Origin: Pacificitalea sp040119125
GTDB taxonomy: Bacteria; Pseudomonadota; Alphaproteobacteria; Rhodobacterales; Rhodobacteraceae
Direction: 5' to 3'
NCBI GenBank assembly: GCA_040119125.1
Contig: JBEDTR010000001.1
Location: forward strand, 186,001 to 250,000
DNA length: 64,000 bases
Position 1 is the stretch's first letter. Each line of letters opens with the position of its first letter. Position numbers and translations under genes: made by a program. Below the pieces are notes generated by a model. The model was not told where the DNA came from, searched no databases, and saw only the letters and a program-made list of their open reading frames with translations. Below are positions 1-8,383 of the stretch, in pieces.

Positions 1-785
1 ATGGCCCAGCCGATCCGCTGATCGTGCATCCTGACGTGCGGCGCATGCTGCTGGATCAGAAAAGCTTCGTCGAAGGCGCGCGCGCGTTCACCTATTGGGG
101 TGCGTCGCTGATCGATGAGGCGCATCGCAAAGAGGACGCCGCCGCGCTGGGGCTGGTCAGCCTGCTGACGCCGGTGATCAAGGGTTTCCTCACCGATCGC
201 GGCTTTGACGCCACTATTCAGGCGCAGCAGGTCTATGGCGGCCACGGCTATATCGAAGAATGGGGCATGTCCCAGTTTGCCCGCGATGCCCGGATCGCCA
301 TGATCTACGAAGGCGCCAACGGTGTTCAGGCGCTCGACCTTGTGGGGCGGAAGCTGGCGCAGGATGGCGGCAAGCACGTCATGGCCTTCTTCGATCTCGT
401 GAAGTCCTTTATCAAGGACAACGAGGGCGACGCGGCGCTGAAGACCGGTTTCCTCGACCCGCTGAAGGCGGCGAGCAAGGATCTGCAAGCGGCCAGCATG
501 TTCTTCATGCAAAACGGCATGAAAGATCCCAACGCCGCGCTGGCGGGATCGAATGACTTCATGCATCTCTTCGGGCATGTCTGTCTGGGCCTGATGTGGG
601 CGCGCAGCGCGAAGGCCGCGCGCATCGCGCTGGACGCGGGCACCGGCGACACGGCGTTTTATGAGACCAAGCTGGCCACCGGGCGCTACTACATGGCGCG
701 CCAGCTGCCCGCGACGCGGATGCATCTGGCCCGGATCGAAAGCGGCGCGGACCCTGTGATGGCACTGGACGCCGACCGGTTCTAA
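1..785 (+). CDS. acyl-CoA dehydrogenase, C-terminal part (5' end outside window)
   Basis: The reading frame is already open at base 3 and ends at TAA 783-785, so the window shows only about the last 260 residues of a flavoprotein oxidising acyl-CoA to enoyl-CoA. Seen: the conserved stretch GGHGYIEEWGMSQFARD followed by IYEGANGVQALDL, which lies near the FAD/substrate-binding end of the core domain, then a roughly 150-residue helical extension typical of the long (about 590-residue) dehydrogenases. That long subfamily includes DmdC, the methylmercaptopropionyl-CoA dehydrogenase of DMSP breakdown, but also ordinary fatty acyl-CoA enzymes; the fragment cannot decide. A small protein, a GST, a thiolase and a FadJ-type enzyme follow on the same strand, which supports a beta-oxidation role. 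Confidence 0.9.
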   Translation, partial: GPADPLIVHPDVRRMLLDQKSFVEGARAFTYWGASLIDEAHRKEDAAALGLVSLLTPVIKGFLTDRGFDATIQAQQVYGGHGYIEEWGMSQFARDARIAMIYEGANGVQALDLVGRKLAQDGGKHVMAFFDLVKSFIKDNEGDAALKTGFLDPLKAASKDLQAASMFFMQNGMKDPNAALAGSNDFMHLFGHVCLGLMWARSAKAARIALDAGTGDTAFYETKLATGRYYMARQLPATRMHLARIESGADPVMALDADRF

Positions 786-842
786 GCCGATCCTACCGGG
801 GGCGTGCGGGCGATCGCACGCATGCCCCCGCAAGGAGACCTC

Positions 843-1055
843 ATGCCCAAACGCCTGCGCCTGACCCGCCGTTTTCCCGTCGCAATGAGCGAGGATGGCT
901 ACCGTCGCATGCGCCGACTGGCCGCCGAGGCCGGTCTGGATGAAGGCGAATTGCTGTCGTTTCTCTTCGAGAACCTCGACAGCGTCATCGACGAGGACAA
1001 GTTCGGCCACCGCCTGCGCCTGTTCAACGCCGAGTTGGACGCGCGCAAGCGCTGA
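843..1055 (+). CDS. small protein with ribbon-helix-helix-like pattern
   Basis: A 70-residue protein whose start is fixed by AAGGAGA just upstream of ATG 843; an upstream in-frame start at 804 lacks a ribosome site. The sequence is basic and shows a short strand-like segment (residues 6-14, LRLTRRFPVA region), then two predicted helices around residues 18-28 and 33-47. That order resembles ribbon-helix-helix DNA-binding proteins, but this is pattern reading only, not a recognised family. It sits 57 bases behind the acyl-CoA dehydrogenase and before a GST gene, so it may be a local regulator of the beta-oxidation cluster. Function otherwise unknown. Confidence 0.7.
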   Translation: MPKRLRLTRRFPVAMSEDGYRRMRRLAAEAGLDEGELLSFLFENLDSVIDEDKFGHRLRLFNAELDARKR

Positions 1056-1201
1056 TCCGGTCGCGGCGGTCTTGGCGCTCCCGCTTTGACAGGCATCGCC
1101 CGTTTGTGCCGTTGCGTCGTGAGGATTTCAGGCAGGACGAAGTGACTTTACCCCCGCGCAGCCGATGTCATGCTGCACCCAAGTCGGGAGAGGACAACAC
1201 C

Positions 1202-1837
1202 ATGACCATCAAGCTGCATTGCTTCGGCGAAAGCGGAAACAGCTACAAGGCCGCGCTGCCGCTGGAGCTCTCCGGTCTGGGGTGGGAGCCGGTGAAGGTG
1301 GATTTCTTCAACGGCGAAGCGCGGGGCGAGGCCTATCGCGCGCTTAACCCGATGGGCGAGGCACCGCTGCTTGTCGCAGGCGATCTGTGCCTGACGCAAT
1401 CCGGCGTCATCCAGTCATGGATCACCGAACAGACGGGCCAATTCGGCGGCGCCGACCGCGCCGAGGCGCGCGAGGTGCTGCGCTGGGTTCTGTGGGACAA
1501 CCACAAACTGTCCTCGCAGGCCGGAACGGTGCGCTTCCTTGCCAACTTCCTGCCCGAGGACAAACGGCCCGCTGGCGTGATCCCGTTCCTGCAAGGGCGC
1601 CTGCGCGGGGCGTATCAAGTGTTGAATGCTCATCTGACGGGACGCGACTGGATCGTTGGCAATGCGCCCACCAACGCCGATTTTTCCTGCTGCGGCTATC
1701 TCTATTACCCCGAGCCGTTTGGCTTTGACCGCGCCGATTGGCCCGCGATCAATGCTTGGCTCGACCGGCTCGCGGCGCTGCCCGGCTGGAAACATCCCTA
1801 TGACCTGATGCCGGGGCATCCGTCGGACCGCGCGTGA
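1202..1837 (+). CDS. glutathione S-transferase family protein
   Basis: A 211-residue protein of usual GST length. The N-terminal thioredoxin-like half contains the cis-proline region LNPMGEAPLL and the glutathione-contacting TQSGVIQSW segment (about residues 60-80). The C-terminal half is all-helical and keeps the WIVGNAPTNADFS motif, which matches the GST folding motif. The ATG at 1202 is preceded by GGGAGAGGA; an upstream in-frame start at 1106 would add 32 unrelated residues. Between a dehydrogenase and a thiolase it probably serves detoxification or thiol chemistry connected to acyl-CoA catabolism, but the substrate cannot be read from sequence. Confidence 0.9.
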   Translation: MTIKLHCFGESGNSYKAALPLELSGLGWEPVKVDFFNGEARGEAYRALNPMGEAPLLVAGDLCLTQSGVIQSWITEQTGQFGGADRAEAREVLRWVLWDNHKLSSQAGTVRFLANFLPEDKRPAGVIPFLQGRLRGAYQVLNAHLTGRDWIVGNAPTNADFSCCGYLYYPEPFGFDRADWPAINAWLDRLAALPGWKHPYDLMPGHPSDRA

Positions 1838-1877
1838 CGCCGGACGACCGCCCACGACACATGAAGGAGGAGACCAC

Positions 1878-3089
1878 ATGACCGAGGCCTATATCTATGA
1901 CGCCGTGCGCACCCCGCGCGGCAAAGGCCGCAAGGATGGCAGCCTGCACGAGGTCACATCGGTGCGGCTGTCGGCGGTGACGCTGAATGCGCTGAAGGCC
2001 CGCAACGGGCTGGAAGGCCACGCCGTCGAGGATGTGATCTGGGGCAATGCCACGCAGGTGATGGAGCAGGGCGGCTGCCTTGCCCGGACCGCTGTGCTGG
2101 GCTCTGATCTGGACGAACGCATCCCCGGCCTGTCGATCAACCGCTTCTGCGCCAGCGGCATGGAGGCGGTGAACCTCGCCGCCAACCAAATCCGCGGTGG
2201 GGCGGGCGAAGGCTATATCGCGGGCGGCGTCGAAATGATGAGCCGCGTCGCGATGGGCTCCGACGGGGCGGCGATTGCGGTCGATCCGACCGTCGCGATG
2301 AAAAGCTATTTCGTGCCGCAGGGCATCAGCGCTGATATCATCGCCACCATGTATGGCGTGACCCGCGATCAGGCCGACGCGCTGGCGGTCGAAAGCCAGA
2401 AACGCGCCGCCGCCGCGTGGGAGGCCGGGCATTTCGACCGGACCGTGATTCCCGTGCATGATCAGAACGGCCTGCCGATCCTGACCCGCGACGAATATCT
2501 GCGCCCCGACACCAACATGCAGAGCCTCGGCGCCCTGCGCCCCGCGTTCAAGGATATGGGCGAGGTCATGCCCGGCTTCGATGCTGTGGCGCTGATGAAA
2601 TATCCGCAGTTGGAACGTATCAACCACGTCCACCACGCTGGCAACAGCTCTGGCATCGTGGATGGCGCGGCGGCGGTGCTGATCGGGTCCAAGGCATTCG
2701 GGGAGGCACATGGGCTCAAGCCCCGCGCCCGCATCCGCGCCACCGCCAAGATCGGCACTGATCCGACCATCATGCTCACCGGCCCGGTGCCGGTCACCGA
2801 AAAGATCCTTGCCGATAGCGGCATGAACATCGGCGATATCGACCTGTTCGAGGTGAACGAGGCCTTCGCCTCGGTCGTGCTGCGCTTCATGCAGGCCTTC
2901 GACGTCGATCCGGCCAAGGTGAACCCGAATGGCGGGGCTATCGCCATGGGGCACCCGCTGGGCGCGACCGGCGCGATCATCATCGGCGCGCTGCTTGATG
3001 AGATGGAGCGCACGGACCGCGAAACCGGGCTCGCGACGCTCTGCGTGGCATCGGGCATGGGCGCCGCGACCATTCTGGAACGCGTGTGA
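1878..3089 (+). CDS. acetyl-CoA C-acyltransferase (thiolase)
   Basis: A 403-residue thiolase, which cleaves 3-ketoacyl-CoA with CoA (or condenses two acetyl-CoA). All catalytic elements are visible: nucleophile Cys91 in NRFCASGMEAV, the GHPLGATGA motif with His359, and Cys389 in CVASGMGAA. Length is normal. A strong GAAGGAGGAGA precedes ATG 1878. The gene is followed after 14 bases by the multifunctional FadJ-like gene, so the two would make the terminal steps of beta-oxidation together. Whether it prefers long chains (FadA/FadI type) or acetoacetyl-CoA is not decided here; the pairing with FadJ favours fatty acid degradation. Confidence 0.95.
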   Translation: MTEAYIYDAVRTPRGKGRKDGSLHEVTSVRLSAVTLNALKARNGLEGHAVEDVIWGNATQVMEQGGCLARTAVLGSDLDERIPGLSINRFCASGMEAVNLAANQIRGGAGEGYIAGGVEMMSRVAMGSDGAAIAVDPTVAMKSYFVPQGISADIIATMYGVTRDQADALAVESQKRAAAAWEAGHFDRTVIPVHDQNGLPILTRDEYLRPDTNMQSLGALRPAFKDMGEVMPGFDAVALMKYPQLERINHVHHAGNSSGIVDGAAAVLIGSKAFGEAHGLKPRARIRATAKIGTDPTIMLTGPVPVTEKILADSGMNIGDIDLFEVNEAFASVVLRFMQAFDVDPAKVNPNGGAIAMGHPLGATGAIIIGALLDEMERTDRETGLATLCVASGMGAATILERV

Positions 3090-3103
3090 GAGGGGGAAGA
3101 CAG

Positions 3104-5305
3104 ATGACCGATTTCACAATGGACACGGACGCCCGCGGCGTCGCCACCATCACCTGGGATGTGCCGGGCAAGTCGATGAACGTGCTTAGCATCGTGGCGC
3201 TGGAACAGTTGATCGCCCATGTCGAGGCCGCGCTGGCCGATGAGGCCGTCAAGGGTATCGTCATCACCTCGGCCAAGGCCGATTTCGCCGGCGGCATGGA
3301 CCTGAACGTGCTGGCGCGGATGCGCGAGGATGCGGGCGATGAACCGGCTCGTGGCTTGTTCGACGGCATCATGCAGATGCACAAGGCGCTGCGCGTCATC
3401 GAACGCGCCGGGATGGATGACAAGAACAAGGGCGGCAAACCCATCGCCGCCGCGCTGCCCGGCACCGCGCTGGGCATCGGGCTGGAAATTCCGCTGGCCT
3501 GTCACCGCATCTTTGCCGCCGATAACCCGCGCGCCAAGATCGGCCTGCCGGAAATCATGGTCGGCATTTTTCCCGGCGCAGGCGGCACCACCCGGTTGGT
3601 GCGCAAGCTGGGCGTGATGACCGCCTCGCCCTTCCTGCTGGAAGGCAAGCTGTCGGACCCGCAAAAAGCCCGCGCTGCTGGCATTATCGATGAGGTGGTC
3701 GACGACCCCGTCGCCGCTGCGCAGGACTGGGTGTTGCAGGCCAGCGATGCCGATATCGTCAAGCCGTGGGATCAGAAGGGCTATAAACTGCCCGGCGGCG
3801 CGCCCTATCACCCGGCGGGGTTCATGACCTTTGTGGGTGCCTCGGCGATGGTGCACGGCAAGACCAAGGGCGTCTACCCGGCGGCCAAGGCGATGCTCTC
3901 GGCGGTCTATGAAGGGGCGATGGTGCCCTTCGACACCGCGCTGAAAATCGAGGCCCGTTGGTTCACCAATGTGCTGATGAACCCGTCGTCCTCGGCGATG
4001 ATCCGGTCGCTCTTCATCAACAAGGGCGCGCTGGAGAAAGGCGCGAACCGCCCCGATGCCCCCGATCAGACGGTGCAGAAGGTCGGCGTGATCGGTGCGG
4101 GCATGATGGGCGCGGGCATTGCGCTGGTCTCCGCACAGGCGGGGATCGACGTGGTGTTGGTCGATGCCAGTCAGGACGCCGCCGAGCGGGGCAAATCCTA
4201 CACCGCCGACTACATGGACAAGGGCATCGCCCGCAAGAAAGCGACGCCCGAGAAGAAGGACGCCGCCCTCGCTCGGATCACCGCGACCGACGATTATCAG
4301 CAGCTTGCCGGTTGCGATCTGATCGTCGAAGCGGTGTTCGAGGACCCCAGGGTCAAGGCCGAGGTCACCGCCAAGGTCGAAGCCATCGTGGGCGCCGATT
4401 GCATCTTTGCCACCAACACCTCCACCCTGCCGATCACCGATCTGGCCCGCGCCAGCGCCCGGCCAGAGCAGTTCATCGGCATCCATTTCTTCTCCCCGGT
4501 CGAGAAGATGGCGCTAGTGGAAATCATCAAGGGTCAGCAGACCGGCGATGTCGCGGTGGCCAAGGCACTCGATTTCGTGCGCCAGATCCGCAAGACGCCG
4601 ATTGTCGTCAATGACGCGCGCTTCTTCTACGCCAACCGCTGCATCATCCCCTATATCAACGAAGGCATCCGCATGGTCGCCGAAGGGGTGGAACCGGCGT
4701 TGATCGAAAACGCGGCCAAGCTTGTGGGCATGCCGCTGGGGCCGCTGCAACTGGTCGATGAGACCTCGATTGATCTGGGCGTTAAGATCGCCAAGGCCAC
4801 CCGTGCCGCAATGGGCGATGCCTATCCCGACGGGGCGGTGGATGAGGTGCTGTTCTGGATGGCGGATGAGGGGCGTCTGGGCCGCAAATCCAAATCTGGC
4901 TTCTACACCTATGACGACAAGGGCAAACGTCAGGGCCTGTGGGATGGGCTGGCCGCGAAATACACCGTCGCCGACACCCAGCCCGAACTGGCCGAAGTGC
5001 AGCAGCGCCTGCTGTTCGCGCAGGTGCTGGAAGCCGTGCGAGCGTTTGAGGACGGTGTTCTGACCGATATCCGCGAAGGGGATGTCGGGGCGATTCTCGG
5101 CTGGGGCTTCGCGCCGTGGTCGGGCGGTCCGTTTGGCTGGCTTGACATCATCGGCGCCTCCCGCGCGGTGGAGTTCACCGAAGTGCTGACCGCCACCCAT
5201 GGCGCGCGGTTTGCCACGCCGCAGCTGTTGCGGGACATGGCGGCGGCGGGCGACAGCTTCTACGAAAGGTTCGGTGACGGGTCTGCATTGGGTCAGGCCG
5301 CCTGA
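3104..5305 (+). CDS. fadJ: 3-hydroxyacyl-CoA dehydrogenase / enoyl-CoA hydratase multifunctional protein
   Basis: A 733-residue fusion enzyme of fatty acid beta-oxidation. The first 200 residues are an enoyl-CoA hydratase/isomerase fold with the oxyanion-hole region (FAGGMDLNVL) and the GLPEIMVGIFPGAGGT segment carrying catalytic glutamates. A Rossmann NAD-binding domain starts near residue 327 with VGVIGAGMMGAGIA, followed by the dehydrogenase signature HFFSPVEKMALVEII and two C-terminal helical domains. Start chosen at ATG 3104 after AGGGGGAAG; an earlier in-frame start would overlap the thiolase stop. It is the last gene of the cluster, and its 3' end overlaps by 13 bases the tail of the convergent sulfotransferase gene. 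Confidence 0.93.
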   Translation: MTDFTMDTDARGVATITWDVPGKSMNVLSIVALEQLIAHVEAALADEAVKGIVITSAKADFAGGMDLNVLARMREDAGDEPARGLFDGIMQMHKALRVIERAGMDDKNKGGKPIAAALPGTALGIGLEIPLACHRIFAADNPRAKIGLPEIMVGIFPGAGGTTRLVRKLGVMTASPFLLEGKLSDPQKARAAGIIDEVVDDPVAAAQDWVLQASDADIVKPWDQKGYKLPGGAPYHPAGFMTFVGASAMVHGKTKGVYPAAKAMLSAVYEGAMVPFDTALKIEARWFTNVLMNPSSSAMIRSLFINKGALEKGANRPDAPDQTVQKVGVIGAGMMGAGIALVSAQAGIDVVLVDASQDAAERGKSYTADYMDKGIARKKATPEKKDAALARITATDDYQQLAGCDLIVEAVFEDPRVKAEVTAKVEAIVGADCIFATNTSTLPITDLARASARPEQFIGIHFFSPVEKMALVEIIKGQQTGDVAVAKALDFVRQIRKTPIVVNDARFFYANRCIIPYINEGIRMVAEGVEPALIENAAKLVGMPLGPLQLVDETSIDLGVKIAKATRAAMGDAYPDGAVDEVLFWMADEGRLGRKSKSGFYTYDDKGKRQGLWDGLAAKYTVADTQPELAEVQQRLLFAQVLEAVRAFEDGVLTDIREGDVGAILGWGFAPWSGGPFGWLDIIGASRAVEFTEVLTATHGARFATPQLLRDMAAAGDSFYERFGDGSALGQAA

Positions 5306-5952
5306 TCGAAGCGATAGCCGAACCGGGCAATATCAGAAGCGCAGAGCCGGGCGACCAGCTCTGCGCTTTTGTCGTCATAATAGCCTCGATAGTCGCCACG
5401 CCGGGTGCTGGCGTTTACGCCTGCGGGGAGGCTGAGCGGAAATCCCAGATGCCTGCGGACCGGGGCCAGATCCTGCTCCAGCGCCTCCAGACGCACGAAG
5501 GCCGCGCAGTGTTCCACCCCGTCAGCACGGCGCATGTAACTGCCATAGGGGCCTTGCTGCAGGCTGGCGCCGGTGTGCGGATGCGCGAGAAACTCGCCAA
5601 ATGGCAGGTCTCGTGACAGCTGAACCGCCGGGTGATCAAACCGCTGAACGCGCAGCCAGTGGTAATAGCTGACCATCCGATCCCATGGATTGCGCACCAG
5701 AGTGAAGGTAAACATCTCCGCGATCTCGGCCTCCGAGATCAGGCCCGAAATATCGGCCAATGTGCTGTGTTTCCACAGTCGCCCGCGTGCGTTGAGGCCC
5801 TCCAACCGCCGTTTGCGGCGCCGCGCCTTGGGCGTGTCGCCGATCAGAATGTCATCCGCCATCGCCCGCGCCTCCAGCGCTAGCGCCATCGCGGTGCCGC
5901 CGGTTTTGGGGATATGCACAAAGATATAGCCGCGGCCCGGAGAGATGATCAT
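5293..5952 (-). CDS. sulfotransferase family protein
   Basis: A 219-residue protein with the two PAPS-binding signatures of sulfotransferases: the 5'-phosphosulfate loop HIPKTGGTA at residues 13-21 and the 3'-phosphate motif LVRNPWDRMVSYY starting near residue 85. It has no signal peptide or membrane segment. The family transfers sulfate from PAPS to hydroxyl groups of glycans or small molecules; in bacteria many members modify surface polysaccharides or lipids, and the acceptor here is unknown. It stands alone on the minus strand, convergent with and overlapping the FadJ-type gene, so it is not part of that operon. Confidence 0.85.
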   Translation of the reverse strand: MIISPGRGYIFVHIPKTGGTAMALALEARAMADDILIGDTPKARRRKRRLEGLNARGRLWKHSTLADISGLISEAEIAEMFTFTLVRNPWDRMVSYYHWLRVQRFDHPAVQLSRDLPFGEFLAHPHTGASLQQGPYGSYMRRADGVEHCAAFVRLEALEQDLAPVRRHLGFPLSLPAGVNASTRRGDYRGYYDDKSAELVARLCASDIARFGYRFDQAA

Positions 5953-6077
5953 GGGATCGACGCTAGCGTCTGTATGCGATCTGAGCCAGCATCCGTGCGG
6001 GTGGCGATTGTTCGCCCCTCGGGCCTGCGCTATCGTGCCGGCATGACAAGAGGCAGACGAGCAGGCCCATCGCCCAA

Positions 6078-7091
6078 ATGACGGCGCTATCGCAGTATCA
6101 AAGGCTGGAATGTCCCGGCGTCTGGACGCCCGAACCGGGCGCCCGCAGGATCAATGTGATCGTGTCCTTTGGCGACAGCTCACTTGTGATTTCAGATGGG
6201 AATAACCGCGCGCTCAGCCATTGGTCGCTGGCTGCGACCGAACGTGTGAACCCGGATGAAAGCCCGGCGTTCTACAGCCCCACCGCCGAAGCGTCGGAGC
6301 TGCTGGAGGTCGACGATAGCACCATGATCGAGGCAATCGAGACTGTGCGCCGCGCCGTTAACCGGACCCGCCCGGTGCGGGGGCGGCTGCGGGTGCTGGG
6401 GCTTGTGGGCTCCGCTGCGGCGGTGCTGGCCCTAGGCGTGTTCTGGCTGCCCGGCGCATTGGCGCGGCACACGGTCGACGTGGTGCCCGACCCGACCCGC
6501 GCGGAAATCGGCGCGCAATTGTTTCAGGCCATCGACCGCGTGTCCGGTGAGCCTTGCCGCACCACGCGTGGCGAACGCGCGCTCGCCAAGATGCATACGC
6601 GGCTGGTGCCACCGGGGGCGGGCGGCGGGCTTATCGTGCTGCCTGACGGGGTGCGGGGCGCGGTTAGCCTGCCCGGTGGGCTGATTCTCCTCGATCGGCG
6701 TCTGGTGGAGGATTACGACACGCCCGATGTGGCCGCAGGCTATGTGCTGGCGGAACTGTCGCGTCACGGAGACCCGTTGAAACGCCTGCTCGACATTGCC
6801 GGTGTGCGGGCCACGCTGCGGCTGCTGACCACCGGCACCATGAGCGACGCGCTGCTTGCCGATTACGCCGAAGCGCTGGTGGCCACGCCGCCCACGCCCG
6901 CGCCGACCGATCAGCAACTGGCCGAATTTGCCCGCGCCAAGGTATCGTCGACGCCCTACGCCTACGCCAAGGATGTGACCGGTGAGGCCACCCTGCCGCT
7001 GATCGAGGCCGACCCCATGCGCGGCGGCGACGCGGTCGAGGTGCTCGCCGACAGCGATTGGGTCGCATTGCAGGGCATCTGCGGGCAGTAG
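6078..7091 (+). CDS. single-span membrane protein resembling an M48 peptidase without its zinc motif
   Basis: A 337-residue protein. Residues 1-100 are soluble with no family I recognise, 106-124 form one hydrophobic span, and the rest would lie in the periplasm. The C-terminal part contains SLPGGLILLDRRLV (197-210) followed by VLAELSRH (223-230). This order copies M48 metalloproteases, where a (L/M)PGG strand precedes the VLAHExxH zinc helix, but here the first His and the Glu are replaced by Glu and Leu, leaving only the last His. A protease is therefore unlikely; a scaffolding or sensing role is possible. One terminator follows directly. The ATG at 6078 overlaps the stop of a possible 12-codon leader ORF at 6042. 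Confidence 0.75.
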   Translation: MTALSQYQRLECPGVWTPEPGARRINVIVSFGDSSLVISDGNNRALSHWSLAATERVNPDESPAFYSPTAEASELLEVDDSTMIEAIETVRRAVNRTRPVRGRLRVLGLVGSAAAVLALGVFWLPGALARHTVDVVPDPTRAEIGAQLFQAIDRVSGEPCRTTRGERALAKMHTRLVPPGAGGGLIVLPDGVRGAVSLPGGLILLDRRLVEDYDTPDVAAGYVLAELSRHGDPLKRLLDIAGVRATLRLLTTGTMSDALLADYAEALVATPPTPAPTDQQLAEFARAKVSSTPYAYAKDVTGEATLPLIEADPMRGGDAVEVLADSDWVALQGICGQ

Positions 7092-7127
7092 GTCGCGCTG
7101 CGAAAATACCTCCATACTCTCAAAGCG

Positions 7128-7160
7128 ACGCCCCGCCCGATGACTCGGGCGGGGCGTTTT
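7128..7160 (+). terminator. rho-independent terminator after the M48-like gene
   Basis: A perfect 12-base stem (7128-7139 with 7146-7157) encloses the loop atgact and is followed by TTTT. It lies 36 bases behind the stop of the plus-strand gene ending at 7091, and its reverse strand could also serve the convergent SPOR-domain gene. Confidence 0.9.
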
Positions 7161-7195
7161 ACCTGATGAAACCTGCTAGGTTTTTAGTCTTCTTG

Positions 7196-8326
7196 TTATT
7201 TGAGAAGAAAGGCGTCGGAATAACCCGCGCGCCGTGCCGCGCCCAGCGCGGCGTTAAGCTGACCGGCATCGGTAAACGGTCCGGCCAGCACAATTTGCAA
7301 CTGCCGCCCGTTTTGCCGGGTCGCGGCGGTGCGCACTGGCAGCCCCATTGCGCGCAACCGGTTCACGGCTTTGCCGACATTGCCCGGCGCGCCGTAGGTG
7401 CCGACCTGGACGTAGCGCGCGGGGCTGGCCGCGGGGGCGGACACGGTAGCTTTGGGGGCTGATTTGGATGAATAGCGCACGGTGGCACCACCGGTCGGCT
7501 GGGTCAGGATCAGGCGGCGGTCATTGGTGATCACGCCCGACCCTGCGGCGGGGCGGTTGGTGTTATGCCGCCCATCGGTATTAACCTTGCGATAGCCTTT
7601 TGGCGTCGGCGCATCCGGACCGATCAACAGCATCGGGCCCTTCAGGTCACCGCTGCGACGGGTGCGCACGGCACCGGCATTGCTGTCGTCATAGGGGCTG
7701 ACATCCTGTGGTCCGCAACGTGCGCCGGGATTGATATAGGGCGCGCTGGCGGCGGAAACGCCGGGGCAGGCGGGCTGACGCACAACCCGCTGAGCGCGGG
7801 TCGGAGCAACGATGCGAGTCTTTGCCTGCGCCGCGGCTTTGGCCTGCGCCTGAGCGCGCGCGTTAGCCTGCGCTTGTGCCTGAGCCCGTGCGTTTGCTTG
7901 CGCTTTGGCGCGGGCGTTCGCCTTTGCTTGTGCTTGTGCTTGTGCTTTCGCGCGGGCGGCGGCCTGAGCCTTGGCCTGTGCCGCACTTACCGTGCGCACC
8001 GCCGGGGCGGTCTTCGCAGGGGCGGCAATCACGGGTGCGGTTTTCGCAGGTGCCTGCGGTACGGGCGCGGCGGCGCGGGCAAGGCTTGGTTGCTGGCCGC
8101 AGATCACATTGCGCTTGCGGTCCACGCGGGGCACCCAGCGCACCGCACCGCCGAAACCGGCGCGAATATACACGCAGCCTTGGCTGTCGATATACTGATT
8201 GGCCGAATAGCTGCTGGGCGGATATTCCGCGGGCTGATCCTTGGATCGCAGCGTCTGGGCGTGGCTGGCGCTGACGGCGACCCCGCTAAAGAGAAGCGCC
8301 GCGAGGAGTATTCTGCTGGCAGACAT
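7196..8326 (-). CDS. SPOR-domain envelope protein with Ala/Gln/Lys-rich linker
   Basis: A 376-residue exported protein. The N-terminus is a signal peptide (ILLAALLFSGVAVSASHAQ, cleavage after HAQ or SHA). A short domain with CVYIRAGFGGAVRWVPR and two cysteines follows, then a low-complexity linker built of AQAKA/ARAKA/ANARA units around residues 125-175, another ordered stretch, and a C-terminal SPOR fold of about 75 residues (YVQVGTYGAPGNVGKAV to the end). SPOR domains bind denuded peptidoglycan at division sites, so the protein probably works at the septum or envelope. ATG 8326 with GTGGGGAA upstream is preferred over GTG 8338. Confidence 0.85.
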   Translation of the reverse strand: MSASRILLAALLFSGVAVSASHAQTLRSKDQPAEYPPSSYSANQYIDSQGCVYIRAGFGGAVRWVPRVDRKRNVICGQQPSLARAAAPVPQAPAKTAPVIAAPAKTAPAVRTVSAAQAKAQAAARAKAQAQAQAKANARAKAQANARAQAQAQANARAQAQAKAAAQAKTRIVAPTRAQRVVRQPACPGVSAASAPYINPGARCGPQDVSPYDDSNAGAVRTRRSGDLKGPMLLIGPDAPTPKGYRKVNTDGRHNTNRPAAGSGVITNDRRLILTQPTGGATVRYSSKSAPKATVSAPAASPARYVQVGTYGAPGNVGKAVNRLRAMGLPVRTAATRQNGRQLQIVLAGPFTDAGQLNAALGAARRAGYSDAFLLK

Positions 8327-8383
8327 CGTATTCCCCACAAGATGTTGTGAAACTGTGTCCGAAAGGCACCACGGAGTAAAGGC

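Noticed and set aside
2462..4486. 674-codon open frame antisense to the thiolase and FadJ-type genes
   Set aside because: It is the mirror of high-GC coding DNA; the opposite strand has complete catalytic motifs, ribosome sites and operon spacing, and this frame shows none.
7800..7985. Tandem DNA repeats that could be a CRISPR-like or satellite array
   Set aside because: The repeat units are short codon-level repeats within the SPOR protein frame; there are no spacers and no cas genes.
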